64,000 nucleotides of DNA, taken from assembly GCF_014203595.1 (NCBI RefSeq), contig NZ_JACHJK010000001.1:622582-686581 (forward strand). Direction: 5' to 3'. This DNA comes from Streptomyces echinatus (GTDB lineage Bacteria; Actinomycetota; Actinomycetes; Streptomycetales; Streptomycetaceae). A model generated the notes under the pieces. The model did no database searches, had not been told where the DNA came from, and worked only from the letters and a program-made list of their open reading frames with translations. Positions 31,793 through 40,222 of this stretch are shown here, piece by piece (position 1 is the stretch's first letter; each line of letters begins with the position of its first letter). Both the position numbers and the translations under genes were made by a program.

Positions 31793-32566
31793 TCAGGCCG
31801 TGGCGCCGCCGTCGACGACCAGGTCCGCGCCGACCACCGAGGCCGCGTCGTCCGAGGCCAGGTACAGCACCGCGGCGGCCACCTCCGCGACGGTGGAGAC
31901 CCGCCCGACCGGGCTCTCGGCGCGCATGCGCGCGGCCCGGTCGGCCTCCGTCTCGCCGTCCTTGAAGGACATGTCCGTGGCGGTGGGGCCCGGGCTGACG
32001 GCGTTGACACGCACCCCGTCGGCGATGTGGTCCAGGGCGGCGCCGCGGGTGAGCACAGAGACGGCCGCCTTGCCGGCGGCGTAGGCGGCGGTGCGGGGCA
32101 GCCGGCTGTGCACCCCGATCCGGGAGGCGATGTTCACGATGGCGCCGCCGTTCGGCTGGGTGCGCATCTGGGCGATCTCGGCCTGGAGGGCGAGGAAGAT
32201 GCCGGTGACGTTGACGTCGAGCATCCGGTGCCAGTCCTCCTCGGCCAGGTCGCCCACGGTCTGCCCCCGGCCCTCCAGGACGCCGGCATTGTTCACGGCG
32301 ACGTCCAGGGAGCCGAAGCGGTCCACGGCGGCGGTCACCAGGGCCCGCAGGTCCTCGGCGCGGGAGACGTCGGCGGTGACGGCGAGCGCCTTGCCGCCCT
32401 CGCCCTCGCCCTCGATCAGCGCGACGGTCTCGTCGAGCGGCTCACGGCGCCGGCCGGCGACGACGACGTGGGCACCCTCCCGGGCGAACGCGAGGGCGAT
32501 CCCGCGGCCGATGCCGGAGCCGGCGCCGGTGACGAGAGCGGTGCGGCCGGAGAAGCGGTGCGTCAT
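31793..32566 (-). CDS. SDR family oxidoreductase
   Basis: 257-aa classical short-chain dehydrogenase/reductase. The Rossmann motif TGAGSGIG, NNAG, catalytic Ser in NIASR and YAAGK (Tyr/Lys) are intact. An Arg-Arg pair after the second strand (AGRRRE) suggests NADP(H). Substrate not deducible. It is co-directional with a TetR gene whose promoter shares the same operator motif. Confidence 0.92.
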   Translation of the reverse strand: MTHRFSGRTALVTGAGSGIGRGIALAFAREGAHVVVAGRRREPLDETVALIEGEGEGGKALAVTADVSRAEDLRALVTAAVDRFGSLDVAVNNAGVLEGRGQTVGDLAEEDWHRMLDVNVTGIFLALQAEIAQMRTQPNGGAIVNIASRIGVHSRLPRTAAYAAGKAAVSVLTRGAALDHIADGVRVNAVSPGPTATDMSFKDGETEADRAARMRAESPVGRVSTVAEVAAAVLYLASDDAASVVGADLVVDGGATA

Positions 32567-32584
32567 GATGATGTTCCCTTTTCT

Positions 32585-32599
32585 TGACCGATCGGTTCA
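32585..32599. promoter_or_regulatory. TetR operator before SDR
   Basis: TGACCGATCGGTTCA with perfect palindromic core ACCGATCGGT (32587-32596), 20 bp upstream of the SDR start. Matches the site before the TetR gene itself. Confidence 0.65.
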
Positions 32600-32641
32600 G
32601 TTTAGAGGCGAGAGAAAGGCGCCTCCGGGGAGGCGCGTTCC

Positions 32642-33226
32642 TCAGTCCAGCAGGGCCAGCGCCTGTTCGGCCGCGTCCCGCACCCGGGCCGGGTCCCCGG
32701 ACGCCTTGCCGACCACCCGCAGTCCCTGCAGCAGGACCAGCAGCATGCGCGCGAGGGCCAGTGGATCGCGGCCGGCGGCCAGCTCGCCCTGGGCCCGGGC
32801 GCGGACCAGGGCGGAGTGCAGCAGCGTCTCCAGGGTGTCCCAGCTGTGCTCCACCCGGCGCGCGGCGTCCCGGTCGTGCGGGGCCAGTTCGACCGCCGCG
32901 TTGGTGACCATGCAGCCCTGGCCGCGGGTGGTCTCGGCGGTGGCCTCGGCCGCGAACCGGCGGACCAGTTCGCGCACGGCGGGCAGGACCGGGCCGGGCC
33001 GGGACAGTTCGCGCGTCAGCCGCGGGTTCTGTGCCTGCCCGTACCGGTCCAGCGCCCTGAGGTACAGCTCGTGCTTGCTGCCGAAGGTGGCGTACAGACT
33101 CGCCTTGCCGATGCCCAGGTGGGTCACCAGGTCGGCCATCGACGTCGCCTCGTAGCCGCGCCGCCAGAACAGCTCCAGGGCTGACTGCAGCGCGGCGTCG
33201 GGGTCGAACTCCTTGGTCCTCGCCAT
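32642..33226 (-). CDS. TetR family regulator of adjacent SDR
   Basis: 194-aa TetR regulator: HTH ATSMADLVTHLGIGKASLYATF followed by GSKHELY, and a C-terminal domain with CMVTNAAVELAPHD as found in the AcrR/NemR-like group responding to electrophiles or toxic organics. ATG 33226 is the natural domain start. It carries its own operator copy at 33247-33263 and is expected to repress itself and the SDR gene. Confidence 0.92.
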   Translation of the reverse strand: MARTKEFDPDAALQSALELFWRRGYEATSMADLVTHLGIGKASLYATFGSKHELYLRALDRYGQAQNPRLTRELSRPGPVLPAVRELVRRFAAEATAETTRGQGCMVTNAAVELAPHDRDAARRVEHSWDTLETLLHSALVRARAQGELAAGRDPLALARMLLVLLQGLRVVGKASGDPARVRDAAEQALALLD

Positions 33227-33246
33227 GTCCTGAAGCCTAGGCTTAC

Positions 33247-33263
33247 TGGAACGATCGGTCAAG
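33247..33263. promoter_or_regulatory. TetR operator before its own gene
   Basis: On the minus strand CTTGACCGATCGTTCCA; its first 12 bases match the site before the SDR gene (CTTGACCGATCG). Located 21-37 bp upstream of the TetR ATG. Confidence 0.65.
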
Positions 33264-33267
33264 ATAT

Positions 33268-33618
33268 TTAGCGGGCCCGCACCTCGTACACGGCCACCCG
33301 CACCGACGCGTCGTCCAGGCACTGGCCGTCGGCCAGGTCGAAGCGCTGCTTCAGCAGCGGGGACGCCACGAACGGGCGGCCCAGGTGGCTGCCGGTCAGG
33401 CCGCGGGAGAGAACGGCCGCGCCGGTGAACGGGTCGATGTTGTCGACGGCGAACAGCCGGTCCGAGCGGTCACGGAAGACGGCCACCTGGCGGCCGTCCG
33501 GCAGCAGGGCCGCGATCCCGCGGCCCGGGACCAGCGTGCTCAGGTCGCAGACGGTGAACCAGCCGTCCGCCAGCTGGAGCTGGACCTTCAGGTCGGTCGT
33601 CTCGAGTGCCAGGGTCAT
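33268..33618 (-). CDS. nirD: nitrite reductase (NADH) small subunit
   Basis: 116-aa Rieske-fold small subunit of assimilatory nitrite reductase. Segments VCDLSTLVPGRGIAAL, AVDNIDPFTGAAVLSRGL and the C-terminal strand pattern match NirD. As usual for NirD, the Rieske iron-sulfur Cys/His ligands are missing, so it is a structural partner rather than an electron carrier. It overlaps nirB by four bases (ATGA at 33615-33618). Confidence 0.93.
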   Translation of the reverse strand: MTLALETTDLKVQLQLADGWFTVCDLSTLVPGRGIAALLPDGRQVAVFRDRSDRLFAVDNIDPFTGAAVLSRGLTGSHLGRPFVASPLLKQRFDLADGQCLDDASVRVAVYEVRAR

Positions 33619-36221
33619 CGCTGGGCGCTTCCTTCCAGGACGTCGTCGGCGGGCCGCAGGCCGATGGCCAGCAGCGGCAGGTCGGGCTTGATCTGGTCAC
33701 GCTCGGGGACGAAGGAGACCACCGGGTCCGGGGTGTCCGGGGCGTTCACGAAGGACACGAACCGGGCCAGTTTCCCGGGGTCGTTCACGGTCTCCGCCCA
33801 CTCGTCGCGGTAGTGGGCGACATGCGCCCGCATGAGCTTCTCCAGCTCGTCGCAGATGCCGAGCGAGTCGTGCACCACCACGTCCCGTACGTGCTCCAGG
33901 CCGCCCGGGATGCGCTCCAGCCAGGTGCTGGTGCGCTCCAGGCGGTCGGCGGTGCGGATGTAGAACATCAGGAACCGGTCGATCAGGCGGACCAGTTCGG
34001 CGTCGGACAGGTCCTGGGCGAGCAGGTCGGCGTGGCGCGGGGTGGCGCCGCCGTTGCCGCCGACGTACAGGTTCCAGCCGTTCGCCGTGGCGATCACCCC
34101 GAAGTCCTTCGACTGGGCCTCCGCGCACTCGCGCTGGCAGCCGGAGACCGCCGACTTCAGCTTGTGCGGGGAGCGCAGCCCCCGGTAGCGCAGCTCCAGG
34201 TCGATCGCCATGCGGACCGAGTCCTGCACGCCGTAGCGGCACCAGGTCTGCCCGACGCAGGACTTCACCGTGCGCAGCGACTTTCCGTACGCGTGTCCCG
34301 ACTCGAAGCCGGCGTCCACCAGCCGGGCCCAGATCAGCGGCAGCTGCTCCACGCGGGCTCCGAACATGTCGATCCGCTGACCGCCGGTGATCTTCGTGTA
34401 GAGGCCGAAGTCCCGGGCGATCTCCCCGATCACGATCAGCTTCTCGGGGGCGATCTCCCCGCCGGGGATGCGCGGCACCACGGAGTACGAGCCGTTCTTC
34501 TGCAGGTTGGCGAGGAAGTGGTCGTTGGTGTCCTGCAGGGCCGCCTGCTCGCCGTCCAGGACGTAGCCGCTCGCGCCGATGGCCGGGGCGAGGGAGGCGA
34601 TGATCGAGCCGACGGCCGGCTTGCACACCTCGCAGCCGTCGCCGCCCCGGGCGCCCTCCCGGCCGTGCCGGTCCAGCAGTTCCCGGTACGACGTGAGGCG
34701 CAGGGCGCGCACGATCTCGTACAGCTCCTCGCGGGTCTGCGCGAAGCAGCCGCACAGGCCCTTGTCGACCTCGACGCCGGACGCCTCCAGCTCGGCGGTG
34801 ACCAGCTGGCCCAGCACCTTCACGCAACTGCCGCAGCCGGTACCGGCCCTGGTGCACTTCTTCACCTCGGGCACGGTCGTGCAGCTGTGCTCGGTGACCG
34901 CGCCGCGGATCGTGCCCTTGCTGACGTTGTGGCAGGAGCAGATGACCGCGTCGTCCGGCAGCGCGGACGGGCCGAGCGCCGCTCCCGCGCCGGCTCCGGC
35001 GGGCAGGACGAGGGACTCGGGGGAGACGGGCGGGACGGAGCCGGTGAGCGCGCGCAGGGTGCCGTACGCCTCCGCGTCGCCGACCAGGATGCCGCCGAGC
35101 AGAGTGCCGTCCGCCCCGATGACCAGCTTCTTGTACAGACCGGCGCGGGAGTCGGAGTAGACGACGTCCAGGCAGTCCGCGGCCGTGCCGTGCGCGTCGC
35201 CGAAGGAGGCGACGTCCACGCCGAGCAGCTTCAGCTTGGTGGACAGGTCGGCGCCGGTGAAGGACGCCTCGTCGGCCGCGATGGTCGCCGCCGCGGTCTC
35301 CGCCTGTTCGTAGCCGGGCGCCACCAGGCCGTACACCCGGCCGTCGGCGGCCAGCGCGCACTCGCCGATCGCGAACACCCGCGGGTCGGTGACGGTGCGG
35401 CACTGCTCGTCGACCGCGATGCCGCCGCGCTCGCCGACCGTCAGACCGCAGTCGCGGGCCAGCTGGTCGCGGGGGCGGACACCGGCGCTGAACACCACCA
35501 GGTCGGTGGCGAGTTCGGAGCCGTCGGACAGCTTCATACCGGTGACCGCGCCGGAGGCGTCCGTGACGACCTCCTGGGTGCCCACACCGGTGTGGACCGA
35601 CAGGCCCATCTCCTCGATGGTCCGCAGCAGGGCCGCGCCACCGCCCTCGTCCACCTGCACCGGCATCAGGCGCGGCGCGAACTCCACGATGTGGGCGTTC
35701 AGTCCGAGGCCCTTGAGCGCGCCCGCCGCCTCCAGGCCGAGCAGCCCGCCGCCGACGACGGCACCGGTGGACGCGTTCTTCGCGTACTCCTCGATCGCCA
35801 GCAGGTCCTCGATGGTCCGGTAGACGAAACAGCCGGCGGCGTCCTTGTTCGGCACCGGCGGCACGAACGGGTAGGAGCCGGTGGCCAGGACGAGGACGTC
35901 GTAGTCGACGACCAGACCGGAACGGGCGGTCACCCGCCGCGCCTCGCGGTCGATCGTCTCCGCCGGGTCCCCGACCCGCAGCTCGATGCCGTGGTCCTCG
36001 ATGAACCCCCTGTCGGTCAGGGAGAGGTCCTCGGGCGTCCGGCCCGAGAAGTACGAGGTGAGCTGCACGCGGTCGTACGCCGGACGCGGTTCCTCGCCCA
36101 GCACGACCACGCGGTGCGTGGCGGTCAGGCCGCGCTCGGCGAGCGCTTCGAGGAAGCGCTGGCCGACCATGCCGTGGCCGACGAGCACGATCGTGGGGGT
36201 GGCCCCCGGGGTGGCGGTCAT
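33615..36221 (-). CDS. nirB: nitrite reductase (NADH) large subunit
   Basis: 868-aa enzyme reducing nitrite to ammonium with NAD(P)H. Domains in order: FAD/NAD(P) reductase (GHGMVGQRFLEAL; ATGSYPFVPP; NAD site VVGGGLLGLEAAGALK), C-terminal reductase cap, BFD-like [2Fe-2S] domain (CSCHNVSKGTIRGAV, about 428; CTRAGTGCGSC), ferredoxin-like half domains, then siroheme/[4Fe-4S] ligands SCVGQTWCRYG (about 653) and CQRECAEAQSKD (about 694). It starts directly after the FAD reductase stop at 36222, in the operon headed by that gene and a GlnR-like box. It needs siroheme, for which a chelatase is encoded at 51377. Confidence 0.96.
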   Translation of the reverse strand: MTATPGATPTIVLVGHGMVGQRFLEALAERGLTATHRVVVLGEEPRPAYDRVQLTSYFSGRTPEDLSLTDRGFIEDHGIELRVGDPAETIDREARRVTARSGLVVDYDVLVLATGSYPFVPPVPNKDAAGCFVYRTIEDLLAIEEYAKNASTGAVVGGGLLGLEAAGALKGLGLNAHIVEFAPRLMPVQVDEGGGAALLRTIEEMGLSVHTGVGTQEVVTDASGAVTGMKLSDGSELATDLVVFSAGVRPRDQLARDCGLTVGERGGIAVDEQCRTVTDPRVFAIGECALAADGRVYGLVAPGYEQAETAAATIAADEASFTGADLSTKLKLLGVDVASFGDAHGTAADCLDVVYSDSRAGLYKKLVIGADGTLLGGILVGDAEAYGTLRALTGSVPPVSPESLVLPAGAGAGAALGPSALPDDAVICSCHNVSKGTIRGAVTEHSCTTVPEVKKCTRAGTGCGSCVKVLGQLVTAELEASGVEVDKGLCGCFAQTREELYEIVRALRLTSYRELLDRHGREGARGGDGCEVCKPAVGSIIASLAPAIGASGYVLDGEQAALQDTNDHFLANLQKNGSYSVVPRIPGGEIAPEKLIVIGEIARDFGLYTKITGGQRIDMFGARVEQLPLIWARLVDAGFESGHAYGKSLRTVKSCVGQTWCRYGVQDSVRMAIDLELRYRGLRSPHKLKSAVSGCQRECAEAQSKDFGVIATANGWNLYVGGNGGATPRHADLLAQDLSDAELVRLIDRFLMFYIRTADRLERTSTWLERIPGGLEHVRDVVVHDSLGICDELEKLMRAHVAHYRDEWAETVNDPGKLARFVSFVNAPDTPDPVVSFVPERDQIKPDLPLLAIGLRPADDVLEGSAQR

Positions 36222-37436
36222 TCAGGAGCCTCCATCGTTGGTGAGCAGGTGGAGCAGGGGACCGTCGTCGGGGAGCGGCTCCGCTCCCTCCCAGGCGCGG
36301 GCGAGCGTGCCGACGGTGCCGAGTTCGCCGACGAGGACCCCGCCGACCAGGCGGTCGTCGCGGACGACGACCTTGCGGTAGGTGCCCCGGGTGGCGTCGG
36401 CGAGCCGCACCACGTCGTCACCGGGGCGGGGCTCGGTCTCCCCGAACGCGGCGAGGTCGAAGGGGGCGTCGGAGCCGGTCAGGGTCAGCCGGGTCAGGGA
36501 ACGGGTGCCCCGGTAACGGGAGCGCGGGTCACCCGCGAGCAGCCCGGCGAGCGCGTCGGCCTGTTCGAGGGCCGGGGCGGCCAGTCCGTAGACCGTGCCG
36601 TCGTGCTGGGCGCAGTCGCCGACGGCGTGGATCCGCGGGTCGGAGGTGCGCAGCTCGTCGTCGACGAGGACGCCCTTGCGGACGGCGAGGCCCGCCTGCT
36701 CGGCGAGACCCGTGCGGGGCCGTACCCCGCAGGCCAGGACCACGAGGTCGGCGTCCAGGGCGTAGCCGTCGGCGATCTCCACCGAGCGGACCGCGCCCCC
36801 GGCGCAGCGCACGTCCCGCACCCGGCACTCGGTGTGCACCTCGACGCCCAGGCCGGTGAGGTGCCGCAGCACCAGGCGGGAGGCGTCCGGGTCGAGCTGG
36901 CGCTCCATGAGCCGCTCGGCCTGCTGGGCGAGCACCACCTGGGCGCCGCGTACGGCCAGCGCGCGGGCCGCGGAGACCCCGAGCAGCCCGCCGCCGATGA
37001 CGACCGCGCGCACCCCCGGCCGGACCGCCTTCGCCAGGCGCAGGCAGTCGTCCATGGTGCGGAACGCGTGGACGCCCTCGGGAAGCCGGCGGTCCGGGCC
37101 GAACAGCCCGCGCAGCGGGGGCAGCACCGGGTTGGAGCCGGTGGCCAGGACCAGCGTGCCGTAGCCGATCGGGGTGCCGTCGGCGCAGGTGACGGTACGG
37201 GCGGCCCGGTCGATGCCGGTGATCAGGGTGCGCCGCAGGCCGGCGGGCGGCGGGAGGGCGATCACCTCCGGGGCGTACCGGCCGGCCAGGACCTCGGCCA
37301 GGAGCACCCGGTTGTACGGCGCGTGCTCCTCCTCGCCGACGAGCAGCGCGGGCACGCCCAGCTCGCCGAGCCGCCGGGCGAGCCGCACGCCCGCGAGGCC
37401 GGCGCCGATCACCACCACACGCGTATCCGAGGTCAT
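36222..37436 (-). CDS. NAD(P)/FAD reductase of nitrate/nitrite assimilation
   Basis: 404-aa flavoprotein like the N-terminal reductase half of NirB: FAD motif VIGAGLAGVRLARRL, NAD motif VIGGGLLGVSAARAL, and AVGDCAQHDGTVYGL. A NirB-type cap domain is present, but no iron-sulfur or siroheme part. It is first in the operon FAD reductase-nirB-nirD. It likely passes electrons from NADH to nitrate reductase NasA (encoded at 46811-48943) or supplements NirB. It may be annotated as NasB- or NirB-like elsewhere. Confidence 0.88.
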   Translation of the reverse strand: MTSDTRVVVIGAGLAGVRLARRLGELGVPALLVGEEEHAPYNRVLLAEVLAGRYAPEVIALPPPAGLRRTLITGIDRAARTVTCADGTPIGYGTLVLATGSNPVLPPLRGLFGPDRRLPEGVHAFRTMDDCLRLAKAVRPGVRAVVIGGGLLGVSAARALAVRGAQVVLAQQAERLMERQLDPDASRLVLRHLTGLGVEVHTECRVRDVRCAGGAVRSVEIADGYALDADLVVLACGVRPRTGLAEQAGLAVRKGVLVDDELRTSDPRIHAVGDCAQHDGTVYGLAAPALEQADALAGLLAGDPRSRYRGTRSLTRLTLTGSDAPFDLAAFGETEPRPGDDVVRLADATRGTYRKVVVRDDRLVGGVLVGELGTVGTLARAWEGAEPLPDDGPLLHLLTNDGGS

Positions 37437-37458
37437 GCCCCGAGCGTGCGGCCCCGAC

Positions 37459-37485
37459 GTTACCCGGCGGCATCACCTCTGTTTC
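37459..37485 (-). promoter_or_regulatory. GlnR box of the nir operon (putative)
   Basis: Read on the minus strand: GAAAC, six bases, GATGC, six bases, GTAAC. This reproduces the 11-bp spacing of GlnR a/b half-sites (gTnAc / GaAAc). It lies 23-49 bp upstream of the operon's first start codon. GlnR activation of nir genes under nitrogen limitation is established in Streptomyces. Confidence 0.65.
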
Positions 37486-37541
37486 CCAGGAGGAACGCTG
37501 CCCTCAGCGGGCGGCGGCCCGGGGTGTGAGGGCCGGGCGGC

Positions 37542-37991
37542 TCAGTTCACCGCCCGCTCGACGAGCGCGGCGATGCGCGCCTCCACCTCGGGTGTCACCT
37601 CGGTCAGGGCGAAGCCCGTCGCCCACATCGCGCCCTCGTCCAGCCGCGCCGGGTCGTTGAAACCGAGCGTCGCGTAGCGCGCCTTGAACTTCGCCGCGCT
37701 CTGGAAGAAGCAGACGATCTTTCCGTCCAGCGCGTAGGCGGGCATCCCGTACCAGAGCTTCGGCGCGAGGGCCGGGGCGGTGGCGGTGACGACGGCGTGG
37801 ACGCGCTCGGCCATGATCCGGTCCGAGTCGCCCATCTCGGCGATCTTCGCGAGCACGTCCCGCTCCGCCTCGGCCGCCTTGTCCGCGCGCGAGGTGCGGC
37901 GCGCCGCCGTCTTGAGCTCCCGCGCGTGCTCCTTCATCGCGGCCCGCTCCTCGGCCGTGAACCCCTCGTACGTGCTGTCGGTGCCACTCAT
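37542..37991 (-). CDS. DUF1801-family protein
   Basis: 149-aa cytosolic protein of the YdhG/DUF1801 type (LWYGMPAYALDGKIVCFFQS, KFKARYATLGF). An N-terminal Lys/Arg/Glu-rich helix precedes the domain. The family includes proteins likened to iron chaperones; real function unknown. ATG 37991 has GGGGGGA upstream. It is co-directional with the nir operon but separated from it by a promoter. Confidence 0.85.
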   Translation of the reverse strand: MSGTDSTYEGFTAEERAAMKEHARELKTAARRTSRADKAAEAERDVLAKIAEMGDSDRIMAERVHAVVTATAPALAPKLWYGMPAYALDGKIVCFFQSAAKFKARYATLGFNDPARLDEGAMWATGFALTEVTPEVEARIAALVERAVN

Positions 37992-38085
37992 GCCAGGTCC
38001 CCCCGTAGATCTCGATGTACGGCGACTCGGAGGGGACCTTACCGGCGCTCGCCGACAGCGGGCCCCGGAACGGACGGAGGGGCGG

Positions 38086-38973
38086 TCACCGGCTCCGCAG
38101 CAGCTCCACCAGACCGCTGATGTCCTCCTCGCCGTGGCCGTCGGCCAGCCGGCGGCGCATCAAGTCCAGGAACGGCGCGAGGAGTTCCGTGCTCACCCCC
38201 TGTTCCGCGGCCGTGCGCAGCAGGGTGCCGCTGCCCGCGACCTGCATCGCCAGGTTGGAGACGACCGCGGAGGTGTGGTCGCCGGACCGCAGCCGTTCGG
38301 CCGTGCCGTGTGCCGAGCCGGCCATCGCGTTCAGCCAGGGCACGAGCAGTGCGGCGAGGTCCTTGGGTGCCACGTCCGTCCCGCGCAGCAGCGCGAAGGC
38401 GTGCGTGATCCCCGCGAACATGCCGTACATCCCGCTCAGCAGGGCCACGTCCAGCAGCGCGGCGAGGCCGGGGTCGGCGCCGGCGTACTCGGTGCCGGCC
38501 GGGACAGCGAGCGTGTCCCGGTGCTCCTCGAACACCTCCGGCCGGCCGCTGTAGAGCACGAAGGCGCCGGGCGCGCCGATCATCGGCGGCACGGCCATGA
38601 TCCCGCCGTCCAGGAGGCGGGCGCCGCGCTCCTCGGCCCAGGCGGAGCGCGCGCGGGCGTCGGCGGGGGTGCCGGTGGTGAGGTTCACCAGGTCCCGGCC
38701 GGCCAGTTCGACCCCCTCCAGGGCGGCGCCCACGGAGGCGTCGTCCAGCAGGCAGACCACGACGAGCCGGTTCGCGGCCACCGCCTCGGCCGCGCTCGCG
38801 GCCGCCACCGCTCCTTCGGCGGTCAGCGCGGCCGTACGTTCCGGTGTGCGGTTCCAGACGGTCAGCGGGTGCCCGGCGGCGAGCCAGGCCCGCCCGAGCG
38901 CGGTGCCCATGGCACCGGTGCCGAGCAGGGTCAGAGGGGTGCGGGGGAGAGGGGAAGGGGAGTTGTCGTTCAT
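38086..38973 (-). CDS. imine reductase-like NAD(P)-binding protein
   Basis: 295-aa beta-hydroxyacid dehydrogenase/imine reductase-type enzyme. The N-terminal Rossmann domain has GTGAMGTALGRAWLAAGH and VWNRTPERTAAL (NADPH-type Arg). A helical C-terminal domain follows from about 165, with LLSGMYGMFAGITHAFALL as in imine reductases. Imine or 3-hydroxyacid substrates are possible. It is divergent from an HxlR regulator with overlapping palindromes between them. Confidence 0.85.
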   Translation of the reverse strand: MNDNSPSPLPRTPLTLLGTGAMGTALGRAWLAAGHPLTVWNRTPERTAALTAEGAVAAASAAEAVAANRLVVVCLLDDASVGAALEGVELAGRDLVNLTTGTPADARARSAWAEERGARLLDGGIMAVPPMIGAPGAFVLYSGRPEVFEEHRDTLAVPAGTEYAGADPGLAALLDVALLSGMYGMFAGITHAFALLRGTDVAPKDLAALLVPWLNAMAGSAHGTAERLRSGDHTSAVVSNLAMQVAGSGTLLRTAAEQGVSTELLAPFLDLMRRRLADGHGEEDISGLVELLRSR

Positions 38974-39004
38974 GGCGACTAGGCTCGCCCGGGGAACCGC
39001 CGCG

Positions 39005-39024
39005 CAGAAGTACGCACTTCGAAG
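39005..39024. promoter_or_regulatory. HxlR operator-like overlapping palindromes
   Basis: GAAGTACGCACTTC (39005-39018) overlaps the perfect palindrome CACTTCGAAGTG (39013-39024), giving three alternating GAAGT half-sites in 20 bp. It sits between the imine reductase start (38973) and the HxlR start (39073). Confidence 0.65.
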
Positions 39025-39072
39025 TGGGTGGTTTCCGGCGGGAAAGCGTGCGGGTCGAGGAGGGGGAGCAGC

Positions 39073-39417
39073 ATGCCGGTGGGGCGGCGGCCGGGGGCGT
39101 ACAGGTGCGGGACCGACGCGGCGATGGACATCATCGACGGCAAGTGGAAGGTGTCGATCCTGTGGGCGCTGGGCGAGGGCACCCGCCGTTTCGGCGTGCT
39201 GCGCCGGCAGCTGCCGGGGGTGACGGAGAAGGTGCTCGCCGCTCAGCTGCGCGAGCTGGAGGCCGACGGCATCGTGCACCGTGAGGAGTACGACGAGGTT
39301 CCGCCCCGCGTGGAGTACTCGCTGACCGGGATCGGGATCCAGCTGAACGAGGCGCTGGCACCGCTCGGGCTGTGGGGCGAGAAGCACGTCCTGGGCGGGG
39401 AACGGGCCCCGCACTGA
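39073..39417 (+). CDS. HxlR family transcriptional regulator
   Basis: 114-aa winged-helix regulator. The HxlR core is clear: CGTDAAMDIIDGKWKVSILW, FGVLRRQLPGVTEKVLAAQL, VEYSLTGIG. ATG 39073 follows GGAGGGGGAG; an in-frame upstream reading adds nothing conserved. A single Cys at the start of the domain could sense electrophiles, as in redox/aldehyde-responsive HxlR proteins. Divergent from imine reductase gene, its likely target. Confidence 0.93.
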   Translation: MPVGRRPGAYRCGTDAAMDIIDGKWKVSILWALGEGTRRFGVLRRQLPGVTEKVLAAQLRELEADGIVHREEYDEVPPRVEYSLTGIGIQLNEALAPLGLWGEKHVLGGERAPH

Positions 39418-39444
39418 GGGCCGGCGACGGCCGCGTGCCGCGGC

Positions 39445-40098
39445 TCAGCGGCTCCCCGTCAGCCGGGCGAACACCACCACGTTGCCCTGGTAGCCGGTGG
39501 CCTTCGAATAGCCTCCGCCGCAGGTGATGACGCGGAGTTCGGGGCCGGGGGCCGCGCCGTACACCTTCTCGTCGGGGAAGTCGCGGGCCGAGTACACCTC
39601 CACCGCGTACACGGTGAACAGGGCCACCGTGCCGTCCTCGCGGTCCACCTCGACGCGGGCGCCGCGCTTGAGCGCACCGAGGTCGTAGAAGACGGCGGGT
39701 CCGTCGGCGTTGTCGACATGGCCGGCGACGATCGCGGTGCCCGTCTCCCCGGGCGTGGTGCCGGCCTCGTACCAGCCGGCCAGGTTCTTCTCCTTGGCGG
39801 GCGGTGCGTCCAGGCTGCCGGAGCGGGTGAGGGCGAGACCGGTCAGGGGCGCGTCCACGCGGATCGCGGGGATGCGGACACGGACCGGCACGGACGGCGC
39901 GAGACCGGGGGCCGCGCGCCGCGCGCCGCCCGGGTCGGGGCGTCCCTCGGCGGCCGTCGGCTGCGGTGGGGCGTGCGTGCCGGTGCCGTCCAGCAGCCAC
40001 ACGCCCGAGCCGAGGGCCACGACGGTGACGGCGGCTATGGCGGTGTCGCCGAGCCGGGCGCTCCGGCCGCGCCCGGCCCCCCTGGCGCTCCTGCGCAT
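39445..40098 (-). CDS. class F sortase
   Basis: 217-aa membrane-anchored transpeptidase. One transmembrane helix (about 18-36) precedes a Pro/Gly-rich linker and the sortase barrel (about 70-217). Catalytic triad: His127 in VAGHVDN, Cys193 in VITCGGG, Arg212 in FARLTG. Class F sortases are typical of actinobacteria. ATG 40098 follows GGGAGAGGGG. The neighbouring upstream gene encodes a secreted protein with a C-terminal membrane helix, possibly its partner or substrate. Confidence 0.93.
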   Translation of the reverse strand: MRRSARGAGRGRSARLGDTAIAAVTVVALGSGVWLLDGTGTHAPPQPTAAEGRPDPGGARRAAPGLAPSVPVRVRIPAIRVDAPLTGLALTRSGSLDAPPAKEKNLAGWYEAGTTPGETGTAIVAGHVDNADGPAVFYDLGALKRGARVEVDREDGTVALFTVYAVEVYSARDFPDEKVYGAAPGPELRVITCGGGYSKATGYQGNVVVFARLTGSR

Positions 40099-40222
40099 AC
40101 CAACCCCTCTCCCGGAAGACGGCCCCCCTTCAAGGCACCCTCCCCCTCCGGGCCGCGAGGGGCGTCGGACCCGGAGGGGGCGGGATGTGCGGTACCGGCG
40201 GACGGACAGCGGAGGGTGTCCG

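Noticed and set aside
33606..37529. 1307-codon plus-strand reading frame
   Set aside because: Entirely antisense to nirD, nirB and the FAD reductase; low-complexity Gly/Val/Arg/Gln composition typical of GC-rich shadow frames.
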